A DNA stretch of 64,000 bases, taken from Chitinophaga sp. H8. GTDB taxonomy: Bacteria > Bacteroidota > Bacteroidia > Chitinophagales > Chitinophagaceae. The notes beneath the pieces were generated by a model. It worked only from the letters and a program-made list of their open reading frames with translations. It did not search any database and was not told the DNA's origin. The stretch covers positions 62,001-126,000 of the forward strand of contig NZ_JBEXAC010000004.1 in NCBI RefSeq assembly GCF_040567655.1, in the 5' to 3' direction. Below, piece by piece: positions 1 to 9,272 of the stretch. The position numbers and the translations under genes are program-made. The first letter of the stretch is position 1, and the number at the start of each line of letters is the position of its first letter.

Positions 1-189
1 CTGAAACAAACCGGACACGTACTGTTTTGCCCTGGTATGGGCGTATCCACTTCTAAAGGATATGGCGGGCGTGTAGTGGAGATCGACCCGCTCACAAAAG
101 AAGTCATCTTCGATCTGGAAATCACTGCTCCCAGTAATACCGCTTTTCACCGGGTCACAAGAATACCATTGTACCCGGATAATATCTGA
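1..189 (+). CDS. C-terminal end of a probable aryl-sulfate sulfotransferase-like protein (5' truncated)
   Basis: The first reading frame is open from base 1 and stops at a TGA at 187-189, leaving the last 62 residues of a protein that begins outside the window. The residues RVVEIDPLTKEVIF followed by an FHRVTRIPLYPD ending resemble the last propeller blade of Bacteroidetes arylsulfotransferases, where a 'vvEidP.tkevv' strand is followed by 'fra.R.plYp'. Other PQQ-like or Kelch propellers can end similarly, so the enzyme name is tentative. The next gene starts 50 bases downstream on the same strand, so the two could share a transcript. Confidence 0.5.
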   Translation: MKQTGHVLFCPGMGVSTSKGYGGRVVEIDPLTKEVIFDLEITAPSNTAFHRVTRIPLYPDNI

Positions 190-238
190 TGTGTAGCTTT
201 TTTTGATAATCCATTAGTTGTAGTAAGAGAAAAATTTT

Positions 239-1423
239 ATGAGAGATCAGTTTCAGCAACGCTGGGAGGAACTTATGCAGCAACAGGAAGCATTGCTGGC
301 CCAACTGAATACACCGCATCAACACCACAATGGCATCGTACGCAGATACCGGAACCCGGTGATCACCCATCATCATGTACCCATCGACTGGCGGTATGAC
401 CGAAACCCGGACACTAACCCATATTGCCTGGAGCGCATTGGTATTAATACCACCATGAATGCAGGCGCCATTAAGTGGAACAACAAATACCTGTTGATGG
501 TAAGAGTGGAAGGGACAGACCGGAAATCTTTTTTCGCTATTGCAGAAAGCCCCAATGGCATCGACCAGTTTCGCTTCTGGCCCCGGCCTGTAGAAATACC
601 GGATACCGACCCACACGAAACGAATATATACGACATCCGGTTAACGGCACATGAAGATGGCTGGATATATGGTATTTTCTGCAGTGAACGCCATCACCCT
701 GAAGCCGTGCCAGGCGACCTGTCTTCTGCGTTGGCCAGTGCTGGCATTGTACGTACGAAAGACCTGCTGACCTGGGAACGTCTCCCCAACCTCAAAGCCT
801 CCAGTCAGCAGCGTAATGTGGTACTGCACCCGGAATTTGTGAACGGTAAATATGCGCTCTACACCAGACCACAGGACGATTTCATTCTCGCCGGTACTGG
901 CGGAGGTATCGGCTGGGCATTGATAGAAGACATCTGCAACCCGGTTATCCGCGAAGAGCAGATCATCAACAAACGCTACTATCACACCATCAAGGAATTA
1001 AAGAACGGAGAAGGCCCTCATCCTATCAAAACCCCAAAAGGATGGCTGCACCTGGCGCACGGTGTACGAAACTGTGCAGCGGGGCTACGGTATGTATTAT
1101 ATACCTACCTGACCGCACTAGACAACCCTGCTCACCTGATTGCAGAGCCTGGTGGTTATCTGCTGGCACCGGATGGCATGGAACGTATCGGCGATGTATC
1201 GAATGTGTTGTTCTCTAATGGGTGGATCTGTGATGAGGATGGGACGGTATATATCTATTATGCCTCCAGTGATACCCGTATGCACGTGGCGGTATCGAGC
1301 ATAGATAAATTACTCGATCATTGCCTGCACACGCCCGCTGATGGCCTCCGGTCCGCAGAATCAGTAAAGCGGATCAATGAGCTGATCAACAGGAATATGG
1401 CCTTCAGGGAAACCTACAGATAG
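239..1423 (+). CDS. 4-O-beta-D-mannosyl-D-glucose phosphorylase (GH130)
   Basis: Predicted cytoplasmic phosphorylase that splits beta-1,4-mannosyl-glucose with phosphate into mannose 1-phosphate and glucose, a step in beta-mannan salvage. At 394 residues it matches the usual GH130 subfamily 1 length of about 390. Visible family features are the N-terminal [10 protein letters not shown] and DWRYDRN stretches, the NIYDIRLTA motif whose aspartate (about D132) corresponds to the family's proton donor, and later blades such as [17 protein letters not shown]. There is no signal peptide. It starts at an ATG 49 bases after the previous stop. A sodium/sugar symporter follows 71 bases downstream, the same pairing known from the Bacteroides fragilis mannan operon. 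No mannanase or mannobiose epimerase is inside the window. Confidence 0.9.
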   Translation: MRDQFQQRWEELMQQQEALLAQLNTPHQHHNGIVRRYRNPVITHHHVPIDWRYDRNPDTNPYCLERIGINTTMNAGAIKWNNKYLLMVRVEGTDRKSFFAIAESPNGIDQFRFWPRPVEIPDTDPHETNIYDIRLTAHEDGWIYGIFCSERHHPEAVPGDLSSALASAGIVRTKDLLTWERLPNLKASSQQRNVVLHPEFVNGKYALYTRPQDDFILAGTGGGIGWALIEDICNPVIREEQIINKRYYHTIKELKNGEGPHPIKTPKGWLHLAHGVRNCAAGLRYVLYTYLTALDNPAHLIAEPGGYLLAPDGMERIGDVSNVLFSNGWICDEDGTVYIYYASSDTRMHVAVSSIDKLLDHCLHTPADGLRSAESVKRINELINRNMAFRETYR

Positions 1424-1430
1424 CGACAAG

Positions 1431-1460
1431 TTGCCCCGCTTAAAAATAATCTTATCTTTA
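1431..1460 (+). promoter_or_regulatory. Candidate Bacteroidetes-type promoter before the symporter
   Basis: TTG at 1431-1433, 19 bases, then TATCTTTA at 1453-1460 resembles the Bacteroidetes primary-sigma pattern (TTTG near -33, TAnnTTTG near -7), with one mismatch in the last base. It sits in the short gap between the GH130 gene and the symporter and could give the symporter its own transcript. This is pattern matching only. Confidence 0.4.
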
Positions 1461-1494
1461 GTGATTATAGCCAAGTTAAGAGGATACGCTACCC

Positions 1495-3396
1495 ATGAAG
1501 CTCGCTTTTATCGATATACTCATTATTGCCCTTTACCTGGTTACTATGATCGTGATCGGTCTGATAGTCAAGAAAAGAGCATCTAAAAACCTGGATGAAT
1601 ATTTCCTTGGTGGTAAAACATTGCCGTATTACCTGCTCGGATTATCCAATGCTTCGGGTATGTTTGATATCTCTGGTACAATGTGGCTGGTGTACCTGGC
1701 TTTCGTTTATGGGCTGAAAAGTTTGTGGATTCCCTGGTTATGGCCTGTATTCAACCAGGTGTTCATGATGGTATACCTGTCCATCTGGCTGCGCCGCTCC
1801 AATGTACGTACCGGTGCAGAATGGATACAGACGCGCTTCGGCTATGGCAGCGGAGCAAAGTTATCTCATGCTATTGTAGTCTTCTATGCCGTCATTGGCG
1901 TAGTGGGATTTCTGAGTTACGGTTTCATCGGTATAGGCAAATTTATGGAAGTATTCCTACCCTGGAGTGCAGTATCCGCCTACGTTCCGTTTGATGTACC
2001 CGCTGCTTTTGTACCTCATCTCTACGGCATATTTTTTACCGGCATCGCCACCTTTTATGTAATCCTGGGAGGTATGCAAGGTATCGTGTGGGCAGATGCC
2101 GTACAGTTTGCCATCATGACGATATCAGGGGTTGTAATCGCAGCAACGGCTATGAGCGCCATCAGCCCCGATATGCTGGCCACCCATATACCTGCAGGCT
2201 GGGATAATCCTTTCTTTGGATGGGAACTTAACCTGGACTGGAGCCACCATATCCCCGCCATCACAGGGAAAATTGCCGCCGACCAATACAATCTCTTTGC
2301 CGTTTTTGTGATGATGATGCTGTTTAAAGGTATCTTTTTCAGTATGGCCGGCCCTGCTCCCAACTACGACATGCAGAAAATACTGGCTTGCAGAACACCC
2401 CGGGAGGCTGCACTAATGAGTGGTTCCGTATCAGTATTTCTAATGGTACCCCGGTATCTCATGATCATGGGCTTTACGCTGCTCGCCATCGTTTTTTTTA
2501 GCGACGACTTCCGGCAAATGGGTAACGGAATAGATTTTGAAACAATATTACCCCGGGCTATCAACCAGTTCTCCCATGCCGGCATGACCGGCCTGCTGCT
2601 GGCTGGCCTGCTGTCTGCATTCATTTCCACTTTTGCTTCTACCGTAAATGCAGCTCCTGCCTACCTGATCAATGATGTATACCTGCGGTACATTAACCCT
2701 ACTGCTTCCAGCAAATCACAGATACAGGCAAGCTATCTGATCTCTATTGCAGTGGTAGTCTTTAGCACCATTATCGGCTTTTATATTCATGATATTAATT
2801 CTATCCTGCAATGGATCGTTTCCGCCCTCTACGGTGGATATATTGCTGCCAATGTGCTGAAATGGCACTGGTGGAGATTCAACGGCTACGGTTTCTTCTG
2901 GGGGATGTTCACAGGTATTCTTGCGGCCATGATCGTGCCCCACCTGTTCCCAAATACACTGCCATTATATTATTTCCCGGTAATGCTGGTAATATCACTG
3001 ATCGGCTGCATTGCAGGCACCTATTGCTCTAAACCGGTAGACGAAGCAACTCTGATCGATTTCTACTTACGGGTGCGGCCCTGGGGATACTGGGGACCAA
3101 TAGCACAAAAAGCCCAGGCACGCTATCCAGGCCTTACAAGAAATACCAACTTCCGTAGGGATGTGTTTAACATCGCCGTAGGTATCGTATGGCAATGCTG
3201 CCTTACCCTCCTTCCCATGTATATTGTATTGCAATACAACCTGTCTCTGCTAAGTACCCTGTTGGTGCTTGGTATTACTACGCTCATTCTCAAAAAGAGC
3301 TGGTATGACAAAATGAACCGGGAGGAGGAAGCGTATAACAAATTTATGGAAACGATTGCTGTAGATCGGGTAACACCTGTAACCGCTGCTCCTTAG
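1495..3396 (+). CDS. Sodium:solute (sugar) symporter, SSS family
   Basis: A 633-residue integral inner-membrane protein with many hydrophobic segments, starting directly with a membrane helix (about residues 5-25) as usual in the SSS family. The early segment ending YFLGGKTLPYYLLGLSNASG is the classic start of the sodium-binding inverted-repeat core, and a further SSS-like stretch, GLLLAGLLSAFISTFASTVN, lies near residue 370. It probably imports a mannoside such as mannosylglucose or mannobiose together with sodium, because it follows the mannosylglucose phosphorylase directly. The last 100 residues form extra helices and a short basic cytoplasmic tail. The exact substrate cannot be read from sequence. 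Confidence 0.88.
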   Translation: MKLAFIDILIIALYLVTMIVIGLIVKKRASKNLDEYFLGGKTLPYYLLGLSNASGMFDISGTMWLVYLAFVYGLKSLWIPWLWPVFNQVFMMVYLSIWLRRSNVRTGAEWIQTRFGYGSGAKLSHAIVVFYAVIGVVGFLSYGFIGIGKFMEVFLPWSAVSAYVPFDVPAAFVPHLYGIFFTGIATFYVILGGMQGIVWADAVQFAIMTISGVVIAATAMSAISPDMLATHIPAGWDNPFFGWELNLDWSHHIPAITGKIAADQYNLFAVFVMMMLFKGIFFSMAGPAPNYDMQKILACRTPREAALMSGSVSVFLMVPRYLMIMGFTLLAIVFFSDDFRQMGNGIDFETILPRAINQFSHAGMTGLLLAGLLSAFISTFASTVNAAPAYLINDVYLRYINPTASSKSQIQASYLISIAVVVFSTIIGFYIHDINSILQWIVSALYGGYIAANVLKWHWWRFNGYGFFWGMFTGILAAMIVPHLFPNTLPLYYFPVMLVISLIGCIAGTYCSKPVDEATLIDFYLRVRPWGYWGPIAQKAQARYPGLTRNTNFRRDVFNIAVGIVWQCCLTLLPMYIVLQYNLSLLSTLLVLGITTLILKKSWYDKMNREEEAYNKFMETIAVDRVTPVTAAP

Positions 3397-3400
3397 GATA

Positions 3401-3431
3401 TGTAAAGCCCTGCGGATGGCAAGGCTTTACA
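3401..3431. terminator. Bidirectional hairpin terminator
   Basis: TGTAAAGCC (3401-3409) pairs perfectly with GGCTTTACA (3423-3431) around a 13-base loop and is followed by an AT-rich run. It lies between the convergent symporter and the small cysteine protein, so it can serve both strands. Confidence 0.65.
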
Positions 3432-3444
3432 CATTATTTTATCA

Positions 3445-3705
3445 TCAAGGTTGTGAAAGTACCGTACTGCTGCAGGTACCATTGGATTCCAGTCTCAGAC
3501 ACTGAAGCATCCTTCCTGATATAGTTACTGTACAGGTAGTAGATCCACCAGCACAGTATTTCCGGTACACGCAAGGTGAGCCTTGGTCAGGTACCTGCTG
3601 GAGGTTGGTATACCCATCCTCCGAGAATGTAACATTGGTAGCAAAAGCACCTGCGATGGCAATCGCAAATACCGCTACAGAAAGACCCATTTTCTTTAAG
3701 TTCAT
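3445..3705 (-). CDS. Small exported cysteine-containing protein, DUF6520-like
   Basis: An 86-residue protein with a clear Sec signal (basic NLKK, then a hydrophobic stretch to about residue 20, AGAFATN) and a short exported part with five cysteines (45, 51, 58, 69, 78) among Thr/Ser/Gly-rich sequence. Size and arrangement resemble the small Bacteroidetes DUF6520-type proteins that are often coded beside MauE-like membrane proteins. Here a MauE/DoxX-like gene and a membrane-anchored propeller-like gene lie just upstream on the same strand (85-base gap), so they are probably one transcript. An odd number of cysteines suggests dimerisation, a free thiol or a partner with disulfide chemistry. Function unknown. 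Confidence 0.7.
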   Translation of the reverse strand: MNLKKMGLSVAVFAIAIAGAFATNVTFSEDGYTNLQQVPDQGSPCVYRKYCAGGSTTCTVTISGRMLQCLRLESNGTCSSTVLSQP

Positions 3706-3790
3706 AACAGTGAAATTATTAGTTCAGATATATGCCTACTATTTTCTACAGGTTTTCGGCTACTCCTGTTCTATTGCAATAGAAATGATA

Positions 3791-4843
3791 TTAATTACCT
3801 GTAATGGTATAGGCATGCAATGCATGTTCATATAAGGCAAACAGCTGATTCCCTTTTACTACAAAGTCTGTCATACGCGCTTTCCTGTTAAGCGGAATAT
3901 ATAAAGTGTGGATATAATCACCTTTTTCCAATGAGAACACATCTATTATTTCATTATGCTGGCTGTGCTGCCTGTCCTCATTATCTGCCAGCAGGGAAGA
4001 AAGTACATAGATCTTACCGTCGTCTATGCTGGCGCTATTGTTTACATAGTTGGGGGGTGCAGAAAACTTACTAACTCCCGTAGACATATCTGCTACCTGT
4101 ATCTTGGCCGTTGTATTGGTGTCCAGCGTATGCCCTTTATAAATCACATGCAGGTTAGTATCGAGGGTGATAAATTCATTCCGGTAATGGTACAGATAAA
4201 CCAATTTTCCTGTACGTTTGTCGTAGTCTAGTGTACCGTCTGTACAGAAGATGCCATCCACCTGTTTTGTAATAATATCCTTTCCCAACTTTACGAAGGG
4301 CGAATCCGTTTTTATTTTTACAAGTATATTCTGCTTATTCCCCAAAGTATCAATATGAATACTGCGTGAAATAAAAGAAGTAGCCGAGATATTTTGCAGT
4401 ACATTAAAGAAACAGCTTTGTGGCAGAAAGCGACGCATACTCAAATCACCCAGTTGCCCGTTATAAAGAACAGGTGTATTTCCTTCTGCCATATATACCG
4501 CAGGGGAATCTACCATTACCCGCGCCAGCTTCCAGGCATATCGTTCTCCGGGAGGGGTTTTAAGTGTCAATTGCTGTGTATCCTTTAAATTCTGGTGTAC
4601 TGCCAGCAAATGCAAAGCGGCAGAATAATTGCCTAAATAAAGATGTTGATCTGTACATCCGGCAATATAATAGGCAGGGCTGCGTAATTCAAGTGAGTGC
4701 GTAAGTATTGCTGTATGTGGCTGCAGCTTACGGGTAAAACCGTTCTTTTGCTCATTAGGTTTATCTGCAAAAACATACAGCCCCAGTACCAGCATCAGAC
4801 AAGCCACAATGCAAAACGCGGCAAATTTAAAAGGTTGTTGCAT
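3791..4843 (-). CDS. Membrane-anchored propeller-like protein of unknown function
   Basis: A 350-residue protein with one N-terminal hydrophobic segment (about residues 7-26, FAAFCIVACLMLVLGLYVFA) that would anchor it in the inner membrane or act as an uncleaved signal. The rest consists of repeated short strand-like stretches such as YIAGCTDQHLYLGNY, DGIFCTDGTLDYDKRTGKLVY and IDDGKIYVLSSLLA, which look like blades of a six-bladed beta-propeller. No catalytic motif is recognisable. It starts 10 bases after the MauE-like gene stops and precedes the small cysteine protein, so the three probably work together in the periplasm. I do not recognise a named family. Confidence 0.65.
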   Translation of the reverse strand: MQQPFKFAAFCIVACLMLVLGLYVFADKPNEQKNGFTRKLQPHTAILTHSLELRSPAYYIAGCTDQHLYLGNYSAALHLLAVHQNLKDTQQLTLKTPPGERYAWKLARVMVDSPAVYMAEGNTPVLYNGQLGDLSMRRFLPQSCFFNVLQNISATSFISRSIHIDTLGNKQNILVKIKTDSPFVKLGKDIITKQVDGIFCTDGTLDYDKRTGKLVYLYHYRNEFITLDTNLHVIYKGHTLDTNTTAKIQVADMSTGVSKFSAPPNYVNNSASIDDGKIYVLSSLLADNEDRQHSQHNEIIDVFSLEKGDYIHTLYIPLNRKARMTDFVVKGNQLFALYEHALHAYTITGN

Positions 4844-4853
4844 AACAGGTAGG

Positions 4854-5297
4854 TTAAGTATGAACGGATTTAGTATATAACCACATACCCCATAACGCCA
4901 GTAGTACGAAGACGATATTAAAATATAGATGTTGCGTCCAGGTCATACGGGAAATAACTCCTCCGCACGAACAGGGAATTTTCTCTGATAATGTGACCAA
5001 TACAATAATGTAAACAGTGAAAAGCATCATCATTGCAAAAGAGGCATAGAGGCCCACCCGCCGGTAAACCGGAATAACAAGCAGCAAAGCAATAGCTATT
5101 TCAGCTACAGGCACTACTATGGCAAGCACCGGTGCAAACCGCGTAACAAGGGGAGATTGTCCTATTACAGCCCGGAAGTTTTCATAATCAAGGAATTTAC
5201 TCACCGCTGTATAAACGAATAACAAAATGAATAAGAGACATATCGTCTCCAGAACGATTTTTCTTAACATGGGATTGCGGGTTTTCAGGTTAATCAT
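4854..5297 (-). CDS. MauE/DoxX-like redox-associated membrane protein
   Basis: A 147-residue protein with four hydrophobic segments (about 14-32, 55-77, 84-104, 124-141). The second half contains the motif CSCGG (C109, C111) just before the last helix, as in MauE-like relatives of DoxX. MauE proteins are needed for disulfide-rich amine dehydrogenase assembly. Relatives in Bacteroidetes sit beside small exported cysteine proteins, as here. It is first in a probable three-gene transcript with the propeller-like protein (10-base gap) and the DUF6520-like protein. Translation may begin at M1 or at M10. A role in oxidising or maintaining disulfides of the small protein is inference. Confidence 0.75.
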   Translation of the reverse strand: MINLKTRNPMLRKIVLETICLLFILLFVYTAVSKFLDYENFRAVIGQSPLVTRFAPVLAIVVPVAEIAIALLLVIPVYRRVGLYASFAMMMLFTVYIIVLVTLSEKIPCSCGGVISRMTWTQHLYFNIVFVLLALWGMWLYTKSVHT

Positions 5298-5488
5298 CCA
5301 ATATCACGGCATTCATGCCTGCAAGTGAACAAAATCGGAGAATTTATAATAGTCTTAGGAAAGTTTTCGGGTCTTCACAAGTGTCGTTGGCGATCTGTTA
5401 ACCTAATTTACGAAGAAATTTTAAATATCATGTTATCATCCGGGCAGATTCTTTTTATTAATATTGTGCTAATCCTCATTGATAAAAA

Positions 5489-6601
5489 ATGAAACAGGTC
5501 ATAGTCTCAGTTATTCTCGCCCTTTTATTTACAGCAGTTTATGCACAGGATTTTAACCCCAATGACACACTTATACTGGATATGGATTTTGACAAAAAAA
5601 CAGATACAATCATTTTTGACAAAACACGAGCGGTTATCATCAGCATGCTGTCAACCCAAAAATTCATAGCGCGAACAAGCCTGGAGCTTGCTTTTGAGGA
5701 ACCCCTTTCGGGCATACGCAAAACATCCGGCACATTCAACGGCTTTACCTATTTCGTACCGCATATGCGGGCTGGTTATCATTGTGAATTCACCTACAAT
5801 AAGTCGCTTAAAAAAATTCAGCTTACTGCTATGACCAGATATGAATTTGGACCAGCTAATAATGATGGTAGCGGGGAATCCAGCATTAACTTATTAACAG
5901 GTAATTATGTGGGCGACTGGAATTATTTTGATATGGAAAGCGATGAACTGGTAAAAATACCTACTATAAAAAGAAAAATCACATTACCTAAAACCTATCT
6001 CGAAAATTTTAATGATGAAATAGTCTACAAATACATAGATACCTGTGCAGGGATTTTCGATAAAACCAAACAGGCAATGATTGCTGCAACCACATTACAA
6101 CGCCTTACAAGGGCAAGTATTGTTGTGCGTAAAACCTTTCATGATGTATTTGGGGAAAATAACCTGCAGGTAAAAGTTATAAACCCCTGCAATACAGATT
6201 CCTCCATCTTTGATGGTGCGTTAACACAAATAGAAGCGATTCTTAAAAATAAAAAAACAACCATATTAACATACAGGCATCCTGACGCTGAAATGTCGCT
6301 TATCCATTTTGTAAAAGAAGAAATACATATCCGGGACTTTGGCGGTAAAAAGGCGGTATTTATACCTTTTTATTATTGCGGGGGCTATGAAACATATGAC
6401 AGGAAAGTCTCCTATCTCATCTTATATGATAATAAAAAATACACCTTCCACATCGATTACTACTGTAAAGGAGCACAAGATTGCAAACCTGTTAACAGTC
6501 TGGCTATTTTGCTTAAAGATTTATCTCCGGTGATCAGGCCCTATTTTATCACGTACCTAAACAAAAAGCATACATCAAGAAATAGCTTTCACCAGGATTA
6601 A
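5489..6601 (+). CDS. Exported protein of unknown function
   Basis: A 370-residue protein with a typical Sec signal peptide (MKQVIVSVILALLFTAVYAQ, cleavage probably after the AYAQ-like end). The mature part is strand-rich and has paired cysteines in a YYCGGYETYD and DYYCKGAQDC region near the C terminus that may form disulfides in the periplasm. I do not recognise a family. It is divergently oriented from the MauE-like cassette across a 191-base gap and is followed by a separate minus-strand gene, so it appears to be transcribed alone. Confidence 0.6.
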   Translation: MKQVIVSVILALLFTAVYAQDFNPNDTLILDMDFDKKTDTIIFDKTRAVIISMLSTQKFIARTSLELAFEEPLSGIRKTSGTFNGFTYFVPHMRAGYHCEFTYNKSLKKIQLTAMTRYEFGPANNDGSGESSINLLTGNYVGDWNYFDMESDELVKIPTIKRKITLPKTYLENFNDEIVYKYIDTCAGIFDKTKQAMIAATTLQRLTRASIVVRKTFHDVFGENNLQVKVINPCNTDSSIFDGALTQIEAILKNKKTTILTYRHPDAEMSLIHFVKEEIHIRDFGGKKAVFIPFYYCGGYETYDRKVSYLILYDNKKYTFHIDYYCKGAQDCKPVNSLAILLKDLSPVIRPYFITYLNKKHTSRNSFHQD

Positions 6602-6695
6602 AACCCAATACATAAAAGATGCTCCCAGTCATCCGCGGAGCGTCAGCCCATCAGCCTGAGGCTCATTAAATGATCTTACATCATCAACACTTTTA

Positions 6696-7076
6696 CTAAT
6701 AGAAGAATTGTTCTGATATAATCTGACCATCTTTCACCTCATATAACATGATCTGATCCATTTTTATTCTCCCGAAACCTTCCACAGTAACATCCATACC
6801 CCGCCCTACTGCAAAATGATTGCCGCCAACAACAGGATGGGTAGTATAAGCTCCATAAACGTGTGTTATCCTGGCCACCCAGTCCTTGGCTTTTTTACGA
6901 ACAGCTGCTTTACCCATAGCATCCTCCAGATAAGGAGAACCAGGAGGTTCCAGGCTGCTTATATTCTCTGCAAAAAACGTTTCCTGGATTTCAAACCACT
7001 TCTCTTGCTGGGCAAGCTCATCAAATCGTGCCGCAATTTCCTGCGTAGTTAGTATTTTACTGGTTTCCTGTATCAT
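6696..7076 (-). CDS. SnoaL-like (NTF2-fold) protein
   Basis: A 126-residue protein without signal peptide. An N-terminal helix region (EIAARFDELAQQEKWFEIQE) is followed by alternating strands ending in MDQIMLYEVKDGQIISEQFFY, the usual ending of SnoaL-like polyketide-cyclase-fold proteins where 'v.dGkI..e.fF' closes the cone. The family contains small-molecule isomerases, hydrolases and many proteins of unknown role, so the substrate is unknown. It is divergent from a GlxA-type AraC regulator 119 bases away, a layout that often reflects regulation of the neighbour by that regulator. Confidence 0.7.
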   Translation of the reverse strand: MIQETSKILTTQEIAARFDELAQQEKWFEIQETFFAENISSLEPPGSPYLEDAMGKAAVRKKAKDWVARITHVYGAYTTHPVVGGNHFAVGRGMDVTVEGFGRIKMDQIMLYEVKDGQIISEQFFY

Positions 7077-7104
7077 AACCTTTTGATTTATTTTAATGTT
7101 AGCT

Positions 7105-7112
7105 CAAAACTA
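7105..7112 (-). promoter_or_regulatory. Candidate -7 box of the SnoaL-like gene
   Basis: Read on the minus strand this is TAGTTTTG, a full match to TAnnTTTG, about 30 bases before the ATG at 7076. No convincing -33 TTTG is seen. Confidence 0.4.
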
Positions 7113-7195
7113 AGGAACACTTATTGATACCATAATTGGCAGAAATGACAAAAAAGAAGGCAATATTGCCATATCTTTAACATAAAGAAACAACC

Positions 7196-8179
7196 GTGCG
7201 TATTGCTATTCTTGATTACAAAAATGTGGTGCCCAGCTGCGTGACCGGACCTGCTGATATCTGGAGCGGACTTAACCGGATGTATCCGTTGGTCACCGGG
7301 ATACCGCTAAAGGAAGATATCGGAATCGATTTTATTACAACAATCGATGGGGAGCTTGTCCGTAGACCTTTAGGAGGAAGCCAATCCCAAAAACTCCGCT
7401 CCCGGGATCAGTTCCGGTTAATCATTATTCCGGCCATGCGTTATGATAAAATTGACGAAGTGATTAGCCAGGAGGGTCGTCTGATAACATGGTTAAAAAA
7501 ACAGCACCAGAAAGGATCCGATCTTGCCAGTATTTGTATTGGAGCCTTCCTGCTGGCAGAAACAGGCTTATTGGATGGCAAAAAAGCTACCACTAACTGG
7601 CTGTTCGCAAAGCAGTTCGAACAGCGCTATCCCTCCATCAATGTACAGGATGATAAGATCATCGTAGACGAAGGGCCGCTCTGTTCCTGCGGAGGCGCTT
7701 TCAGCTTTACCACATTCATGATTTATCTGATCGAAAAACTGCTAGGGCATCAGGAGGCTGTCATGGCTTCCAAAATATTGATGATCAACACCCATGAAGA
7801 CTCCCAGCTGGCCTTTTCTGTTTTCCGCTACCAGCACGATCATGCTGATGAGTCGATAAAAAGCGTGCAGGAATTCATAGAAACCCACTATCAGCAAAGC
7901 ATTCTTTTAGAAAAACTGGCTGCCGACTATCATATGAGCGTTAGAAATTTCATTCGTCGCTTCAGACAGGCAACTGGTAATACGCCGCTGGAATACCTGC
8001 AACGCGTGCGTATCGAAGCTGCAAAAAAGCTGCTGGAAAACACCCGCGAGAGTATTGAAAATGTAGCACTGCAATGTGGCTATGAAGATATCAGCTTCTT
8101 CAGGAAAATCTTTCGCCGGCAAGTAAACATGTCTCCAAAAGAATATCACCTGAAATATGGTAAACTGAAAGTGGGATAA
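7196..8179 (+). CDS. GlxA family AraC-type transcriptional regulator
   Basis: A 327-residue two-domain regulator. Residues 1-190 form a DJ-1/PfpI-like class I glutamine amidotransferase domain with the nucleophile-elbow-like cysteine in SICIGAFLLAETG (about C114) followed by GKKATTNW. Residues 225-325 contain two helix-turn-helix motifs of the AraC type, with the typical FIRRFRQATGNTPLEYLQ and VALQCGYEDISFFRKIFRR. The start is a GTG at 7196; no upstream ATG fits. A hydrolase lies 197 bases downstream and a SnoaL-like gene is divergent upstream; both are plausible targets. The amidase domain normally senses rather than catalyses. Confidence 0.87.
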   Translation: MRIAILDYKNVVPSCVTGPADIWSGLNRMYPLVTGIPLKEDIGIDFITTIDGELVRRPLGGSQSQKLRSRDQFRLIIIPAMRYDKIDEVISQEGRLITWLKKQHQKGSDLASICIGAFLLAETGLLDGKKATTNWLFAKQFEQRYPSINVQDDKIIVDEGPLCSCGGAFSFTTFMIYLIEKLLGHQEAVMASKILMINTHEDSQLAFSVFRYQHDHADESIKSVQEFIETHYQQSILLEKLAADYHMSVRNFIRRFRQATGNTPLEYLQRVRIEAAKKLLENTRESIENVALQCGYEDISFFRKIFRRQVNMSPKEYHLKYGKLKVG

Positions 8180-8376
8180 CACTACCCGGTATCCTGCCGC
8201 GCATTGAGGCCGGTACCTCCCGAAGGCACTGACCACTATGTTATATTTATTTTAACCCGAACTTTTCATCTCCTTCATTTGTACTACATTCACTTATGGT
8301 AGTTATATTCTGACTATCGTAGCTGCTACCTCACCACCGTACTATTGGTATATTTTTAACCACAAAAAACATAATC

Positions 8377-9069
8377 ATGGCAAACAAAGACCTAACAATT
8401 ATCCTTGTCCATGGGGCATGGGGAGACGGTTCACATTGGCGGCATATTATCCCTGCATTGCATAAAGAAGGATATAAGGTCAGAAGCGCACAGAATCCGT
8501 TGACCTCTTTGGCCGATGATATCAATAAAACCAGGGATTTAATTGACGCACAGGAAGGAAAAGTGCTGCTGGTTGGGCACTCCTACGGCGGCGCTGTAAT
8601 TTCAGGGGCAGGAAATCATGATAAAGTAGTGGGGCTGGTATATATAGCTGCCTTTGCACCCGATGAAGGAGATAGCCTGGGAGGCATTTTCAGCCGGAGA
8701 GGTCAGCCAGCCGGTGCAGCCAGCATATATCCGGATAACAAGGGCTACTTATGGATTAAATACGATATGTATCATCAGGCCTTTTGTGCTGATCTGGGAG
8801 AAGATGAAGCACTGGTACTGTCACTTTCTCAAAAGCCCATTCATGGCAAATGTTTTGGTGATGCTGCCGGCACTCCTGCCTGGAAAAACAAACCCAGCTG
8901 GTACCAGGTTTCCGACAAGGATTTGATGATTCCTCCCGCTACACAACAGGAGATGGCGGAACATATTAAAGCAAAAAAAATTATCCACCTGGACGCCAGC
9001 CATGCATCACTGGCTTCCCATCCCAAAGAAGTGCTGGAGCTGATCCGGGAAGCAGCTAGCTATAAATAA
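8377..9069 (+). CDS. Alpha/beta hydrolase
   Basis: A 230-residue cytoplasmic alpha/beta-hydrolase. It has an oxyanion-region VHGAWGDGSHW at residues 11-21, the nucleophile elbow GHSYGG with Ser69, and a late histidine in LDASHASLASHP (about H209) that fits the catalytic triad. The sequence is of the small 'esterase EstC / methylketone-synthase-like' kind common in soil bacteria and often annotated simply as alpha/beta hydrolase. It follows the GlxA-type regulator on the same strand after 197 bases, so it may be under its control. The substrate is unknown. Confidence 0.85.
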   Translation: MANKDLTIILVHGAWGDGSHWRHIIPALHKEGYKVRSAQNPLTSLADDINKTRDLIDAQEGKVLLVGHSYGGAVISGAGNHDKVVGLVYIAAFAPDEGDSLGGIFSRRGQPAGAASIYPDNKGYLWIKYDMYHQAFCADLGEDEALVLSLSQKPIHGKCFGDAAGTPAWKNKPSWYQVSDKDLMIPPATQQEMAEHIKAKKIIHLDASHASLASHPKEVLELIREAASYK

Positions 9070-9272
9070 TACTACAATATTTATTCTTTCCTACCGGACC
9101 TTACTTATGTGGCCCGCAGGAAAAATAGTGCTAAATAGTACCCCTGTTTTCAGGCAAAAAGGTGGGTTGTGAAAAAAAAGCGGTCAAAAAACCGAGATTA
9201 CAATAACTTAGACATTATAACTAATGCTAAAACTACTCACAGCAGCTCACTTTTACTAAAGCCTGAAAGCAT

